Positions 42,187 to 52,526 of a DNA stretch of 64,000 nucleotides are shown here, piece by piece. Every line of letters starts with the position of its first letter. Positions within the stretch are counted from its first letter, which is position 1. The DNA is from Hyaloraphidium curvatum (lineage: Eukaryota > Monoblepharomycota > Hyaloraphidiomycetes > Hyaloraphidiales > Hyaloraphidiaceae), in contig JAIVFI010000045.1 of assembly GCA_025558095.1 (NCBI GenBank), positions 124,001-188,000 of the forward strand, given 5' to 3'. The position numbers were made by a program, and so were the translations under genes. The notes under the pieces are model-generated. The model ran no database searches and was not told the DNA's origin. It worked only from the letters and a program-made list of their open reading frames with translations.

Positions 42187-43389
42187 ATGTCTCGTTCCCC
42201 GGTATCCGCCTTCGGCATCTGCCGGCAGGCTCTCTCTGCCCGGAGAACGATACTTCCGGCACCATCTCCGGGATTTCCGGGGCTATTGGCCCCCCGGCTG
42301 CCCTCCCGATTCGCCGGCTGCATCCGAAACTCCTCGACAGACACGACGAGCTCCGGCGACGATGATCCTGTCCAAAACCTGCGCAACATCCTGCAATCGT
42401 CGTTTTTGCTACAGACGCGGTCTTCTGCGGAGGTTGCGAAAGCCTGGGACGCGTTCCAGCGTGTTCCGAACAAGAGGCTCCTCAACCGCACGGACTTTCA
42501 GAGCATACTCAACACTCAGCTCTGGGAACACCAGGAACTTGGTTCGAAGTCGCAGGCCTCTGTCAGGATCGAGTCCATTTTGTCGGACATGGCCCAGAAC
42601 GGCTTCCCGCCTGGATACATAGAGAACAGTGTGCGACTTCGCGTCCAGGCGCCGTCGTTCGACTACGAAAGAGCTGCTTCCGAGATTCGGACAATGCACG
42701 CTGCCGGCAACCTTGCGGATCAGCACTCTGTGATCATCGTTCTCGCTCTGGCGGACCGTGACGGGCACGTCGGCCGGGCTCGAAAAGTCATCTACTTTCA
42801 TCAGCATCTGCTCGGTCTCCTCACGCCTTCGACGTCTTTGACGATCCCGCTCTTGCTCCACGTGTTGAACAATCCCCAAAAGTTCGAGTTCTCCGACTCG
42901 GATCAGCCGGACGAACCTGTTTCCTTGGACGAGAGACCGCAGGAACCCGTCCCCTCCCTTCCCGGGTACCTGGACAACGCGCTCAAGGCCTGGCAGCGCG
43001 ACATCCTGGCCTACTCGCTGCCGCTCTCGTTGCCTGCCTACTCGCTTCTGATCCACCATCTTCTGCGGCACGACCAGCTCCACACTGCCAACACGGCCCT
43101 GAATGACGCGCTGGCACACGGATTCGACCTCGGATGGACGCTGATGGCGCCCTTCATAGAGCACTTTGTCGCGCTGGGCGAACTGGAGAAGGCTATGAGG
43201 GTCTTTACCGGGATCCGGGGCAAGGAGGGGCCGAGCGAGCCCGTTCCGGGCCGGGTGTACGAGACGCTGATCGGCGGGCAGCTCCAGGCGGGCAACATGA
43301 AGCTGGCGAAAGAGCTTTTCGGGGAGGCAAAGAAGAACGGGCTTTCCGAGGGCGCAATAAGGCGGTTCAAGGCGGGAGCGGGCTTGTAA
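42187..43389 (+). CDS. PPR-like mitochondrial protein
   Basis: Intronless, 400 residues. The N-terminus (MSRSPVSAFGICRQALSARR) is basic and amphipathic, a good mitochondrial presequence. The body is all-helical with paired helices of the pentatricopeptide type: DYERAASEIRTMHAAGNLAD, LPAYSLLIHHLLRHDQLHTA, NTALNDALAHGFDLGWTLMA, GELEKAMRVFTGIRGKEG and YETLIGGQLQAGNMKLAKEL. These resemble the Y/F-x-x-L-I and G-x-x-x-x-A-x-x-x-F positions of PPR units. RNA binding or mitoribosome association in the matrix is the usual role; a precise orthologue cannot be named. Confidence 0.72.
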   Translation: MSRSPVSAFGICRQALSARRTILPAPSPGFPGLLAPRLPSRFAGCIRNSSTDTTSSGDDDPVQNLRNILQSSFLLQTRSSAEVAKAWDAFQRVPNKRLLNRTDFQSILNTQLWEHQELGSKSQASVRIESILSDMAQNGFPPGYIENSVRLRVQAPSFDYERAASEIRTMHAAGNLADQHSVIIVLALADRDGHVGRARKVIYFHQHLLGLLTPSTSLTIPLLLHVLNNPQKFEFSDSDQPDEPVSLDERPQEPVPSLPGYLDNALKAWQRDILAYSLPLSLPAYSLLIHHLLRHDQLHTANTALNDALAHGFDLGWTLMAPFIEHFVALGELEKAMRVFTGIRGKEGPSEPVPGRVYETLIGGQLQAGNMKLAKELFGEAKKNGLSEGAIRRFKAGAGL

Positions 43390-43402
43390 CAAGCCCAAGA
43401 AT

Positions 43403-44701
43403 CTATTGCTTCCATTCCGCGATCCCGTTCCAAAACCAAAACTCGTGCACCCTCCCCTGCCAATGGGCCGCGTCCTCCGATCGCGGAATACCACGGATGA
43501 CGACCTTCTTGGGCGCCGCGGCCCGGAGCACCTCGGCCGCCTTTGCCAGGTCCTCGAGCTTCATCGTCGGCTTGGGATGGCGCAGCTCCAGCGTCGACAA
43601 GCCCGCCGGCAACCCCTGCCGGATACAGTCCGTTTCGCAATCATTCAGCACGAGCCGTCCGATATCCGAAGATCTGATCATCCTCAACCGCGGGTGCGGC
43701 GAGTTCAGCTCGAGCGTCCCGAGCTTCCTAGGTATCCCGAACGGGATGCAAGAGTACTCCCCGCCGCGGAGGGTAAGGTGCGAAAGCTGCAGCGAGTCGA
43801 GACCCGGCACGGGGCGGCTGATCGTCGGCACGTGGGTGATCTCGAGGTGCGGGACGCCCGCCAGGGCCGGGAGGAGCGGCTCGAGGTCGTGCAGCGGCAC
43901 CACGGCGCGCTTGAGCTTGGTCATCAGCTGTGGGTAGGCGGAGAGGTTACCGACGGTCGGGCCGGTGGTGTTGAGGAAGATAGAAGAAACCTGGTCCGGC
44001 TTCGTGGCCAGGAGATCAAACAGCGGGCGAAAGTCGGACAGGTAGGTGAACCCGTTCACGACGACGTGCTTCAGCGACGGCGGCAGGGTCCCGAAAGCCG
44101 GTGCGCTCGACCCGAACATCCACTTGTGCCGGGAAAAGTGAGGCAGGCTCGGAAAGTCGAGCACCAGGGTCTCCAACGCCCGCCCGGCCTCCAAGTTGCC
44201 GAGCAGCGGGGGCAGCTCGTGGAGATCCTCCAGGTATACTTCGAGCCGCGTGATCTGCGGCAGGCAGCGCCGGACGAGGTCGCGGTGCCACGGTTCCTCC
44301 GGGTCCACGCGCAGCCTGAGCGTCCTCACGTGGCACAGCCTGGGCAGGCCCCGCCTTTCGCCCGCCAACAATGTTGCAACGTGGCGCTCCCGCAACCGGA
44401 GTTTCCTGCAGCTGTCGCGTTCGCCCACTTCGAGCTCGCGGAAGGCGATTGGGAGGCCGAGGAGATAGCAGCTCCGGCTCGCCAGGAGCAGGCAAAGGAG
44501 GGAACGCCTCCAGCCTCGGCGCAGAAGCTCGTCCATGATGACAATGAGCAGTTCCATCGGGAGCTTTGGCCTGTCCGGGGGTTCCTTCGGGCCGGGAGAC
44601 GGCGCCGGAGATTTGGCAACTTGGGCCGTCAGGCGGCCACCGAGGGCGCCGCTGCCCGCAGGGAACGGCCCCATGTCGTCGAGGAGTGAATGATCTATCA
44701 T
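43403..44701 (-). CDS. F-box/leucine-rich-repeat-like protein
   Basis: Intronless, 432 residues from MIDHSLLDDMGPF. After a short linker comes an F-box-like start, LPMELLIVIMDELLRRGWRR, SLLCLLLASRSCYLLGLPI, then irregular LRR-like strands: LCHVRTLRLRVDP, ITRLEVYLEDLHELPPLLG, ALETLVLDFPSLPHFSRHK, SLKHVVVNGFTYLSDFRPL, VPHLEITHVPT, LQLSHLTLRGGEYS and LSTLELRHPKPTMKLEDLA. This is the layout of fungal F-box proteins that recruit substrates to SCF ubiquitin ligases; the partner is unknown. The stop lies 14 bases from the stop of the convergent PPR-like gene. Confidence 0.65.
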   Translation of the reverse strand: MIDHSLLDDMGPFPAGSGALGGRLTAQVAKSPAPSPGPKEPPDRPKLPMELLIVIMDELLRRGWRRSLLCLLLASRSCYLLGLPIAFRELEVGERDSCRKLRLRERHVATLLAGERRGLPRLCHVRTLRLRVDPEEPWHRDLVRRCLPQITRLEVYLEDLHELPPLLGNLEAGRALETLVLDFPSLPHFSRHKWMFGSSAPAFGTLPPSLKHVVVNGFTYLSDFRPLFDLLATKPDQVSSIFLNTTGPTVGNLSAYPQLMTKLKRAVVPLHDLEPLLPALAGVPHLEITHVPTISRPVPGLDSLQLSHLTLRGGEYSCIPFGIPRKLGTLELNSPHPRLRMIRSSDIGRLVLNDCETDCIRQGLPAGLSTLELRHPKPTMKLEDLAKAAEVLRAAAPKKVVIRGIPRSEDAAHWQGRVHEFWFWNGIAEWKQ

Positions 44702-44869
44702 ACTTGCCCGGTTTCGGGGCAAGTTTCGTCCACCGCTATGGCCAGCTGACCTCCGTGCTGACAAGCTGCGGCGCCTGAGTCGATCAGATCACAACTACAC
44801 GCGACTTTTGTGACCGCCCTCTGCGCCGCTCCGGGGGGTCGATATTCCCCGCATCGCACCTCAACTGCG

Positions 44870-45220
44870 ATGCAGCTTCCCCTATTGGCCTACCGGACAC
44901 TTTCACGGGCGCTCCCGCGCCCGCGCCCCGGCGTCCTCCGCCCAAACTCCACCTCCGCCTCCCCCCGCCCCTCGGCGGAGCACACGTCCTACCCCCTCCC
45001 CAAACTCTCCCCCGTCGCCGCCAAAGGCCAGCTCCCCCCCTCGTTCTACCTCAAGGCGTACCTCGTGGGCATCCTCCTCGGGGGCGCGATGGAGGCGCTC
45101 ATGTCCACGACGGGGTTCTACGACTCCCTGAGGATCGCCGAGGGGAAGCGGATGGCGAGGGAGATGGAGGAGATGGAGAAGGTGGTGGAGGAGATGAAGA
45201 AGGAGGGGAAGGTGGCGTGA
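44870..45220 (+). CDS. Small mitochondrial membrane protein, unknown
   Basis: 116 residues. The N-terminus (MQLPLLAYRTLSRALPRPRP) is basic without acidic residues and looks like a mitochondrial presequence. After a Ser/Pro-rich stretch there is a single membrane-compatible segment, FYLKAYLVGILLGGAMEALM, followed by STTGFYDSLRIAEGKRM and a charged helix of repeated Met/Glu/Lys (REMEEMEKVVEEMKKEG). This resembles small inner-membrane accessory proteins of respiratory or import complexes, but no particular family is certain. An open frame extends 60 bases upstream; the ATG at 44870 was chosen because it starts the presequence. Confidence 0.6.
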   Translation: MQLPLLAYRTLSRALPRPRPGVLRPNSTSASPRPSAEHTSYPLPKLSPVAAKGQLPPSFYLKAYLVGILLGGAMEALMSTTGFYDSLRIAEGKRMAREMEEMEKVVEEMKKEGKVA

Positions 45221-46004
45221 TGGACGCAACGGGGCGGACCGGACGCGGAGGCGACGCCGGGACGTGAAATCGGCTTCTTGGACGCGTTGTTCCGGGCTTC
45301 GCGGTTCCGGAGGGCACCGGTCGGTCCATGGACGCTGGAAGCGTTGCCTCGAGTGGCCGATGAAGGTCATCTGCTCGTAGGATTGTCGGTCGAAGGCAGC
45401 TCGGTCATGTAGATCCCCTGGAGGAAGGATCTCGATTCCCAAACAATCTACCGCATTACTCTGTAATCGCAGCAAGCTCCACGTCGCGCCGGTAGGCCGC
45501 GATCGATCGGGCGGGATCAGGAACGCGTCGGAGAAGGCGTCATCGTGACAACTCTTGGCATCCGACCTCTGCCCTCTATTCTCGATGCGCAGAGCGGTAG
45601 ATATGGTCTGAACGTCGAATGAATTCAGCTGGGCCCGCAAAATCACGGTGGACGAGGGGTATTCGCTGACGGGAGACGTTCGGAGAGCGTCCTTGCGGTT
45701 CCATACCCCATCTTTCGACAGCTGCACATCGGCGACGCGATCCGCCGGCGCGATCGGATCAATGCAACCGATCCAAACTGCCAGCGGTGGCTCGGCGGTG
45801 GTATAGAGGACGCGAAGTTGGCGTTGCGTGCGGGATCGTGCACCCGACCCGATCGCGTGTGCGCGCTCGAGCACGCGACCTCCGCGTCTGCCAACCGTCG
45901 GGCGGAGTCAGCCGACGGTCCGCGCACGCGCACCTCCGCCCCTCCGTCTCCGTTGCCTTAGCCCGCTCCCGTTTTCTCCGCGCCGCCGCCGCCCGCCCAC
46001 CGCC
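45221..46004. other. Intergenic region, no gene seen
   Basis: About 780 bases ahead of the TroA-like gene. The 5' half is ordinary AT-richer spacer; the last 150 bases before the ATG are pyrimidine-rich (CCGCTCCCGTTTTCTCC), typical of fungal 5' UTRs. No RNA gene or coding frame is convincing. Confidence 0.4.
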
Positions 46005-48274
46005 ATGCCGCGTCTCCCCCCCGCGGTCGCCGCCGGCGCTGTGCTGCTCGCTCTCGCGCTCGCCGCGCTGCCCGCCGCCGCGCAGGTGCCGTCGGCGTGC
46101 CTCGCCGCGCAGCGCGATCCCGAGATCCCCGAGTTCGAGCACTGCTCGTGCCCCATGAACGACGAGGTCGACGCTTTCCGGCCCGGCGTCGACTACTTCC
46201 CGGACAAGGCCGTCTCCAGTGGGTACCGCGCGAGCGCGCGAAAACGGCGCGGGGGCTGCACGCGATCCGCTGCCGGGACCTGCTGGCACGGCGCCGCCTC
46301 CGTCGGGTGATCAGCAGAGCGGGGGGCATGGGTGTCCCCAACAGGCTCGGCGCCCTTTCGGCGGTCCTGCCCCGCGGCGCCTGCCATTTCGCCCCTTGCC
46401 TATTTCTTACGCACGTATCTGTCCCGCAGACAACCCGCAGTTCTGGCGGATCGACTACTACAACTCCTACAAGGTGGGCCGTCATCTCGGTCCGCTCAGA
46501 CTGCCCCTTCTGATCGACCGCGTTTCCAGGTCATTACGAACTTCCGCGACGGGGAAACCTACGTCCTCTATCTCTGCAGCACTCCGGTACGTGGCCTGGC
46601 GTTCGAAGTGTGACTGGCGAGCCTCGAGTTGATCACCCACCCTTTGTCTCGCAGCCCCCCAACGCGACCAACTTCGCGCCCAACGCCAAATTCTTCCAGA
46701 TCCCGCTGCAGCGCGTCATGATCGGCGACATCGGCCTGCTCGCCTTCTTCACCCGTCTCGGCCTGCTCCCCGCCATCGGCTACGTCCCCGACCCGTCGGA
46801 CCTCGCAGGGGGCTGCGGCCAGCGCCTGGTCGAGCTGGGCCGCATCCGCGGGATCCCCGAGACCGAGGGCGTCGGCGACTCGGTCGACGCGGCTTTTGTC
46901 ACCTCGGGCGAGCTGCTCAACAGGACCGCGACCAACGGCTCGGGGAGGATGCTGGTACCGCCGTCGCTCGCCGTGCGGGTGCCCATCAGGCTCGACCCCT
47001 CGCCCATCTCGCGGATGGAGTACATCCTGTTCCTGTCGGCCTTCTGGAACCTCGAGGAGTCGGCGAGGCGGATCTGGGCGCAGGGCGTGGGGCAGTACGA
47101 GTGCAACGTCAACCAGGTGGGCCCCCACATGAAAGACTTTAATGTATTGTGCTAATTGCGCCGTTTCTCAGATCAAGCTCAGCGTTCTCCGCCGCCCCGT
47201 CGTCGCCTGGCTCCGCCGCGAGCCGTCCGGCTTCTTCATCACGGTATGTTCGCTGATCCACCCAACCGTGCTCTGCTCATTGCCTTTTTGGTCGCCAGCC
47301 GGAGCACCCGTACCGCACGTCCATTCTTCTATCGGCCGGCGCCAACGCCATGGTCGCCCAGCAGCCCGTCTCGCTCGCGGACGTCCAGAAGGGTCTCCTC
47401 GGCGCCGAGTGAGTGATCTCATGCCTTGGGCGCCGGTCGCCTCCTGATTCGACCCCATCGCAGCTTTATCATTGACGAGACGGAGCGGGTCAACGACCTC
47501 GAGGACTTCCTCTCGGTCTACCAGCTCAACTCCACGGGCCTGTTCGGAAAGAGCCCGTACCGCTTCCTGGAGAGGAGGCAGGTATGGCGCGTGGACAAGG
47601 TCAAGCCGAGCCCCAACAGTCTGAGCAGCGGTGCGTTGGCGGCGCACATTACAAGTCGCTTCGCGTGCTTACTGTGCTGCCATTCCTCAGGCTTCGCCCA
47701 GCTTTCGCTCTCGACCGCCGACATCCTGCTCGCTGACGTGCTCGCCGCGGTCTACCCGAGCTACAACCCCGGCATCTCCACGCGCTGGCTCCGCAATATC
47801 GCCGTCGCCGAGCCCGTCCTGCAAAACACCCCCCTCTCGTGCCAAACCACCGCCCAGGTGTCGGCCCCCGGCCCCAACGTACCGCGGGACCTCTGCCCCA
47901 GCGCGCCCTTCCCCAACGGCAACCCGTGGGCCGTCAGCCCCCCGGACTCGAGCTCCGGCGTCTCCTCTGCCCCTCCTCCGTCGCCCGTCAACGCCCCCCC
48001 GCCGCAGGGGAGCACCGTCAACGTCGTCGCCATCTCCGTGGGCGTCACCCTGGGCGTCGTCGCCCTCCTCGTCGGCGGCGTGCTTTTCTGGGGCCACAGG
48101 CGGCACGGCTGGTTCGCCCCGCGGGGCGGGTCCGACGGCCCCGGCGGCAAGCCCGAGGGCGGTGGCTTCGTCAAGCTCGAGGACGACTTTGCCGGCGTCG
48201 CGGGGAGGAGAGGGACCAAGATCCCCGACGCGCCCGGGGCGCAGAGGGGCGATTCGGCGGTCGACCTCGCCTGA
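46005..48274 (+). CDS. Type I membrane protein with TroA/BtuF-like substrate-binding domain
   Basis: Eight exons with introns 46219-46429, 46474-46529, 46587-46654, 47117-47171, 47244-47298, 47409-47463 and 47631-47690; phases all match and the product is 569 residues. Signal peptide (AVLLALALAALPAAAQ), a Cys-containing segment, then a two-lobed domain: FWRIDYYNSYKVITNF, VLYLCSTPPPNATNF, IPLQRVMIGDIGLLAFFTRL, GLLPAIGYVPDPSDLAGGCG, a long linking helix around FLSAFWNLEESARRIWAQGV, and STADILLADVLAAVYPSYNP near the end. This order resembles bacterial cobalamin/metal-chelate-binding proteins. A Ser/Pro stalk, one membrane helix (VVAISVGVTLGVVALLVGGV) and a cytosolic tail follow. The function may be cofactor capture at the cell surface; inference. 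Confidence 0.72.
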
Positions 48275-48703
48275 TCGCCGGTCGGGGGCGCGGATGTTTT
48301 GGGAACCTGCTTTTGGATCGGGATACCGGGTCATTTGGGGTGAGAACTGATTCATTGGGAACATGGGACGATACCCGGCCCCGGGATGGGGCCCCAACGG
48401 GGAGTACAGTTGGATGCGATACCAGAGTCTCGGGAAAGGACGCTTGGCTGTACATAGCGCATCGCTGCCATTTGTATCAAGCACGGGGCTCGCAAAAGTA
48501 TCAGTACATTCTTTCTGGTGGAATCTTTCGGGAGACAATGTTCGTCCGGTATGCGTTGCGGCGCGGCGATAATGGCGTCACTAGGACCCTGCACAGCACT
48601 CCCCTGAATACAACCTTGGCGTTCTGCCGTTGCGAAGGATACCTTTGCCAGACGGTCCGGGCACTTTGCTCTTCTCCTCGAGACAAAGATTGTGCAGCAC
48701 AGG
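48275..48703. other. Intergenic region, no gene seen
   Basis: About 430 bases between two genes in the same direction; holds the terminator of the TroA-like gene and the promoter of the NTF2-like gene. Nothing else is apparent. Confidence 0.35.
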
Positions 48704-49218
48704 ATGGCCGACTCGAGGGAGCGCAACCTCGCGACCGCAGGCGCCATTTACCAGGCTTTCGGAACGGGAGACATCCCGACGATCCTCTCCCACCTCGCGG
48801 ACGACGTGCTGTTTGATGCCGACTGGGCCGATAACTTTGCGCAGCGCGGCCAGGGCCCGAACACCCTGAAGCCGCGGCGCGGGCACGCGGGCGCCGGGGA
48901 GTTCTTCGCCGCCGTCGGCGCGAGCAAGGTGGAGGAGTTCCAAGTCGTCGACATCCTCGCCAGCGGGAACCAGGTGGCCGCGCAGATCACCATCGCCACC
49001 AGCTCGCCCAACGGGGGAAAGCTGCGCGACGAGGAGATCCACCTGTGGTGGGTGGCTTCACATCCGTGTTTGAGGGACGCCGTCTGAACAGGCAACGGCC
49101 GTATGGGGCGCACAGGAAGTTCAACGAAGACGGCAAGGTCGTCGCAATCCGCCACTACTGCGACACGGCGAAGCACATCGAAGCTGCCAAGGGTGTGGAC
49201 ACGACAGTCAAGCCTTGA
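48704..49218 (+). CDS. NTF2-like (SnoaL-type) protein
   Basis: Two exons, 48704-49047 and 49116-49218, with a 68-base intron, giving 148 residues. ATAGAIYQAFGTGDIPTILS and HLADDVLFDADWADNF are the opening helix and strand of the SnoaL/NTF2-like fold; RRGHAGAGEFFAAVGA, KVEEFQVVDILASGNQVAAQ, EEIHLWKFNEDGKVVAIRHY and a terminal helix ending AKGVDTTVKP complete it. The junction restores the strand pair HLW-KFN-GKVV. Members include small isomerases, hydrolases and ligand-binding proteins, so the reaction is not predictable. Confidence 0.83.
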
Positions 49219-49598
49219 TAAGCAGCATTAGTAGCATTGGCCGATGCGCTCTGACAACATCGTTGCGCAATCGTCTTGTCAACGCTTAGCCGGCAATTGT
49301 TCGTCTGCTGTTTTCCTAGCATTTGGAGGTCTTGTAGCTGCCCTCCTGTCGTGAGTCACAACACACTCGGAGCAGGTTACCGACATATAGCGCTGAGCCG
49401 CGCAGTCGTGCGTCGACCGTGTCGCTGCGCCACACCGACTGACTACCCACTTGGCCGAAAAGAATCCAGCATGTAAATTTCTTCACTCCTTCCGCAGATT
49501 GCCTCTTTTGATTCTCCGTTCGGTTGGAACCGCTCGCGCGCGGCGTCCCTCTCAACTTGCCAACTTTCAAATCCCTCTTCAGGCAGCGCTTTAGGACG
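49219..49598. other. Intergenic region, no gene seen
   Basis: About 380 bases. Frames are short and no family is recognised; base composition is more even than in the coding stretches. It may be the upstream part of the decayed gene that follows. Confidence 0.3.
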
Positions 49599-50293
49599 AT
49601 GGCAGCAATTGCTGCCTCCAAAGCGCGCATGCAAGAAGCACAGACGACTTGGGCTTGGTCGCTGGGCACAGCACAGGACGCGGAGGCCTCCCTTGCGGCC
49701 CGCGTCCACGCGAAGGACGCTGCGGCGCGCGCGTGGGCCGCGCTCTTTCCCGGCCCGAGCGAGGAAATGGCTGTCGTCATCTCTCTACAGTGATGCTTCG
49801 TTTTTGGCCAAGATTCGCACTTTTGCCGGGACCACAGGCGAAAGCAACCACAGCCTTCGCACCCTCTTTCGGAGCCCTAGTTTCAGACCCACCAAGCTCA
49901 CACTTTGCTTGACGGATTTGCGGAACTTTGATTGGACAGCCATCAGACACATGGAGAGTCTTCAACACCTTGCACTTCGTTCACCACAAGCATCTCCCCT
50001 CCGTCCTGCCTAACGTCAAAGTACTGGAGCTCAGCTTCCTTCCTGGTATTGATTATGACGCAAGGAATTGCTCAGTCCTTGCGGAGCCCGATCCCGCTGT
50101 CTGGAATGACTTCGGAGCCGTGCAAGTGACCTGGCAGATGCAACGGCCTACGAGGCACCTGTTTAGCTGTGAGCTACCTCCTGGCGAGAAGCGCACTTCG
50201 CTTGAGGAACTGCTGCGGCGGTGGGAGTCGGAGCGAGCTTTCTGGATGGAGGTTGCGGCCTTGACAGGAGGGTGGTTCTGGGATAGGACCTAG
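49599..50293 (+). pseudogene. Probable broken LRR/F-box-like gene
   Basis: Two frames carry complementary pieces of an LRR-type protein. One reads KLTLCLTDLRNFDWTAIRHM then ESLQHLALRS and soon hits a stop; the other continues LPSVLPNVKVLELSFLPGID, then a tail ending GGWFWDRT. The switch is needed around 49975-50015, where no intron of normal size fits. Upstream, MAAIAASKARMQEAQTTWAW gives an Ala-rich start. The LRR-like strands resemble those of the F-box-like genes at 43403 and 52527. A single frameshift, or a sequence error, would explain the pattern. Alternative: two unrelated short ORFs. Confidence 0.35.
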
Positions 50294-50443
50294 CTGATGC
50301 CTAGATGTACAAAGACGCATTTACTACTTGAAGGAGCTTGCTCGAAATGTCCCCTGTTCCCACCGATCTTGGTTTCGGAGGTTCCAGTGCTGATGACTCG
50401 CCGGCCGGCTGACGGCTCAACAAACCGACGCGGCGTCATCGCC

Positions 50444-51317
50444 ATGGCCGATTTCCAGCCCCTCGACCCCATCTTCTTCCGTCTGACCGCGTCGGACCCA
50501 TACTGGCGCTTCGGCCACGTCACGGACGGCTGGAATGGCGGTCCCGGCCCCGTCCCGTGCTCCCCACGCGCGCGCGTTTCGGTCTCCGTCCCGCGGGAAC
50601 CCCTCCTCCTCGCGCGCGCCAGCCCCGAGACCGCCCTCCTCCAACCACCCGAGGGCTCCGCGCCGAGCGACGCGGAGCTGCGCGCGATGCTGGTCTCGCA
50701 CCGCCTCGCGCGGGAGCGGTTCCGCGCCGGGGTCGCGCAGGACAGGTTCGCGTTCGTCGCACTCAGGCAGCCGGGCGGGCCGTGGGCATTGGGCGTGATA
50801 ACCGGGGACGAGGAGGGCGGGACGGCGCAGGTGGAACTGATCCTGGACGAGGGGACGACGTGGGTCTGCCCCTCGTGGGAGGCAGTCGCCCTGCTGACGA
50901 CGCGCACCCCCCCGCAGGATCATCCACATCCCGCGCACCCGGCTCAGGCCGGTACCACTGGACTGCCTGCTCCTCCAACCTCACGATCCGGCGCCCGACG
51001 GCGCGCTGGAGGAGCTGCGGGAGGCGCAGGCGCACGTCGCCGTTGTCCGCCAGAGGGCCGGGGGCGCCTCGTTCCTCGGCGACGAGCTGCCGTCGCCCAA
51101 CGACGACGGCCCGCCGGGAGCTTCCGTGTCGAGCGAGTCGTACATGACCGAACCGCCCCCGGGCAGCTCCTCGTCGGAAGGGCTCATGTTCCGCGGGCCC
51201 GCGCTGCTCCCCGGCGAGACCCGCAGGCAGCTGTACCTGCCCGAGTCGCCGCGCGATGCGACCAGCTCTCTCGTGGGGATCCCGCTGGGGCCGAATCCGT
51301 TGCCTGACGGCCTGTAG
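50444..51317 (+). CDS. Hypothetical protein
   Basis: Two exons, 50444-50859 and 50918-51317, with a 58-base intron (GTGGGT donor, CTGAC branch, CGCAG acceptor) that joins VELILDEGTT to IIHIPRTRLR; 271 residues. The N-terminal half (FQPLDPIFFRLTASDPYWRF, RERFRAGVAQDRFAFVALRQ, PWALGVITGD) looks like a small folded domain; the second half is acidic, Ser/Pro-rich and probably disordered (SSESYMTEPPPGSSSSEG). No signal peptide or membrane helix. The family is not recognised. The ATG at 50444 (GCCATGG context) was preferred to two earlier in-frame ATGs. Confidence 0.6.
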
Positions 51318-51385
51318 CTTATTCACGCATTCTCTCTCTCTTGTATCTACTTTCATTGCTCTTCTGTAATGCACCTCCGCCTGCG

Positions 51386-52060
51386 TCAATCCTTCCTCTC
51401 CACCGGCTTCTCGGAGATGTCGCTCTGGAGCAGGAAAAACAGCGGGCACGCCGCCGCAAAGTAGCACCAGAACCTCCCCACGCCGGCATGCACGTAGAAT
51501 CTCCACATGGAGAACGCAAAGGTCGCGTTGGTCAGCAGCAGCGCGAGCCACCTGATCCTCGGCGTCCGCAGGTTCTGCCACATGCTGGTGTCGAACGAGA
51601 CGAGGAAGGCCAGGTAGACGAAGGAGTTGCCGGGCAGGTGGTTCCACTCCCAGTCCAGCGAGGGGGCGGAGCGGGGGGAGGCGGCGGTCCCCCGTACTTC
51701 GCGGAGGCAGCGGAGGGTGTAGGGCACGGCGACGAGGAGGTAGAGCGACAGGGCGAGGAGGGTGAGCAGCGGGAGCCGGCGCCCGCGGAGGAACCGCATC
51801 GCGAGCGCCAGCACCACCGGTTCGAGGTGGTTCGTCACCGTAGCGGCGCGGGTGGCCCACAGGTTGGCCTTTGTTCCGGGCGGGTTGGACCACAGCAGGT
51901 AATCCCAGAGCTGCATGAGGGAGACGAACCCGAAGAAGAGCCCGAGCGCGCGGTGCTCCCGCCCCAGCGGGCGGTGCCGGTGCGGGAGGAACCACAGGAG
52001 GAGGGAGCCGCCGAGGCCGATGGCGAGCGCCTGGGCGGAAGCGGAGGCGGAATAGCACAT
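51386..52060 (-). CDS. Multi-pass membrane protein, MCYSA-type (DUF5765-like)
   Basis: Intronless, 224 residues, about six or seven membrane segments: SASAQALAIGLGGSLLLWFL, ALGLFFGFVSLMQLWDYLLW, HLEPVVLALAMRFL, LLTLLALSLYLLVAVPYTL, FVYLAFLVSFDTSMW, WLALLLTNATFAFSMWRF and FWCYFAAACPLFFLLQ. The MCYSAxxS start and the FFxxVSLMQxxDYxLW motif recall a family of uncharacterised proteins found in fungi, protists and large DNA viruses that start MCxxAS and share FMQxxEFxxW. That assignment is from memory of the pattern and is tentative. The strongly hydrophobic, gene-like composition makes the ORF itself convincing. Confidence 0.75.
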   Translation of the reverse strand: MCYSASASAQALAIGLGGSLLLWFLPHRHRPLGREHRALGLFFGFVSLMQLWDYLLWSNPPGTKANLWATRAATVTNHLEPVVLALAMRFLRGRRLPLLTLLALSLYLLVAVPYTLRCLREVRGTAASPRSAPSLDWEWNHLPGNSFVYLAFLVSFDTSMWQNLRTPRIRWLALLLTNATFAFSMWRFYVHAGVGRFWCYFAAACPLFFLLQSDISEKPVERKD

Positions 52061-52526
52061 CTGTTGTCTCTGTTGTTTGGGGGAGTTGGGAGTTGGGACG
52101 GTTGTGCGGATGAGTCAGATGGAGTCAGACGGCGTCCCAACGTCAAGGATCCGCAGGCGAATCCCGCCCGCGAGGACAAACGGATGGCGGTTCCGCGCAG
52201 GCCGAACAAAATGCCCGGATTTCTGGTCACGATTCAGACTGGGATCGCGATGCGGGCTGGATCGTCCGAGGCACGAGCCGGGGAGAGGAGGGCCCCGCGC
52301 CCATCCCTTTCGACCAAGCAAGGCAGTATTCCGACGCGACGCAAGCCCGAGCCACAAGCAGATCGGTCCGGACGACGAAGCATCCCACCTGGCTCCGCCG
52401 CGTCTCGCGTTGCATGGCTCCCGACGGAGAGCGACACTGCAGGTGCCAGGCACCAGCCCGTCCTCGCTGTGCACCACCCCGCGCAATCGCCGCCCGAATC
52501 TCGCCACGATTCCCCCTCTCCGCACG
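52061..52526. promoter_or_regulatory. Divergent spacer between membrane-protein and F-box-like genes
   Basis: The two flanking genes point away from each other, so both promoters lie in these 466 bases. Long frames crossing the region on both strands are shadows. No TATA-like element stands out. Confidence 0.4.

Noticed and set aside
42024-42491. 156-residue N-terminal extension of the cyclo-ligase frame
   Set aside because: It overlaps the divergent PPR-like gene and has no similarity to the enzyme family.
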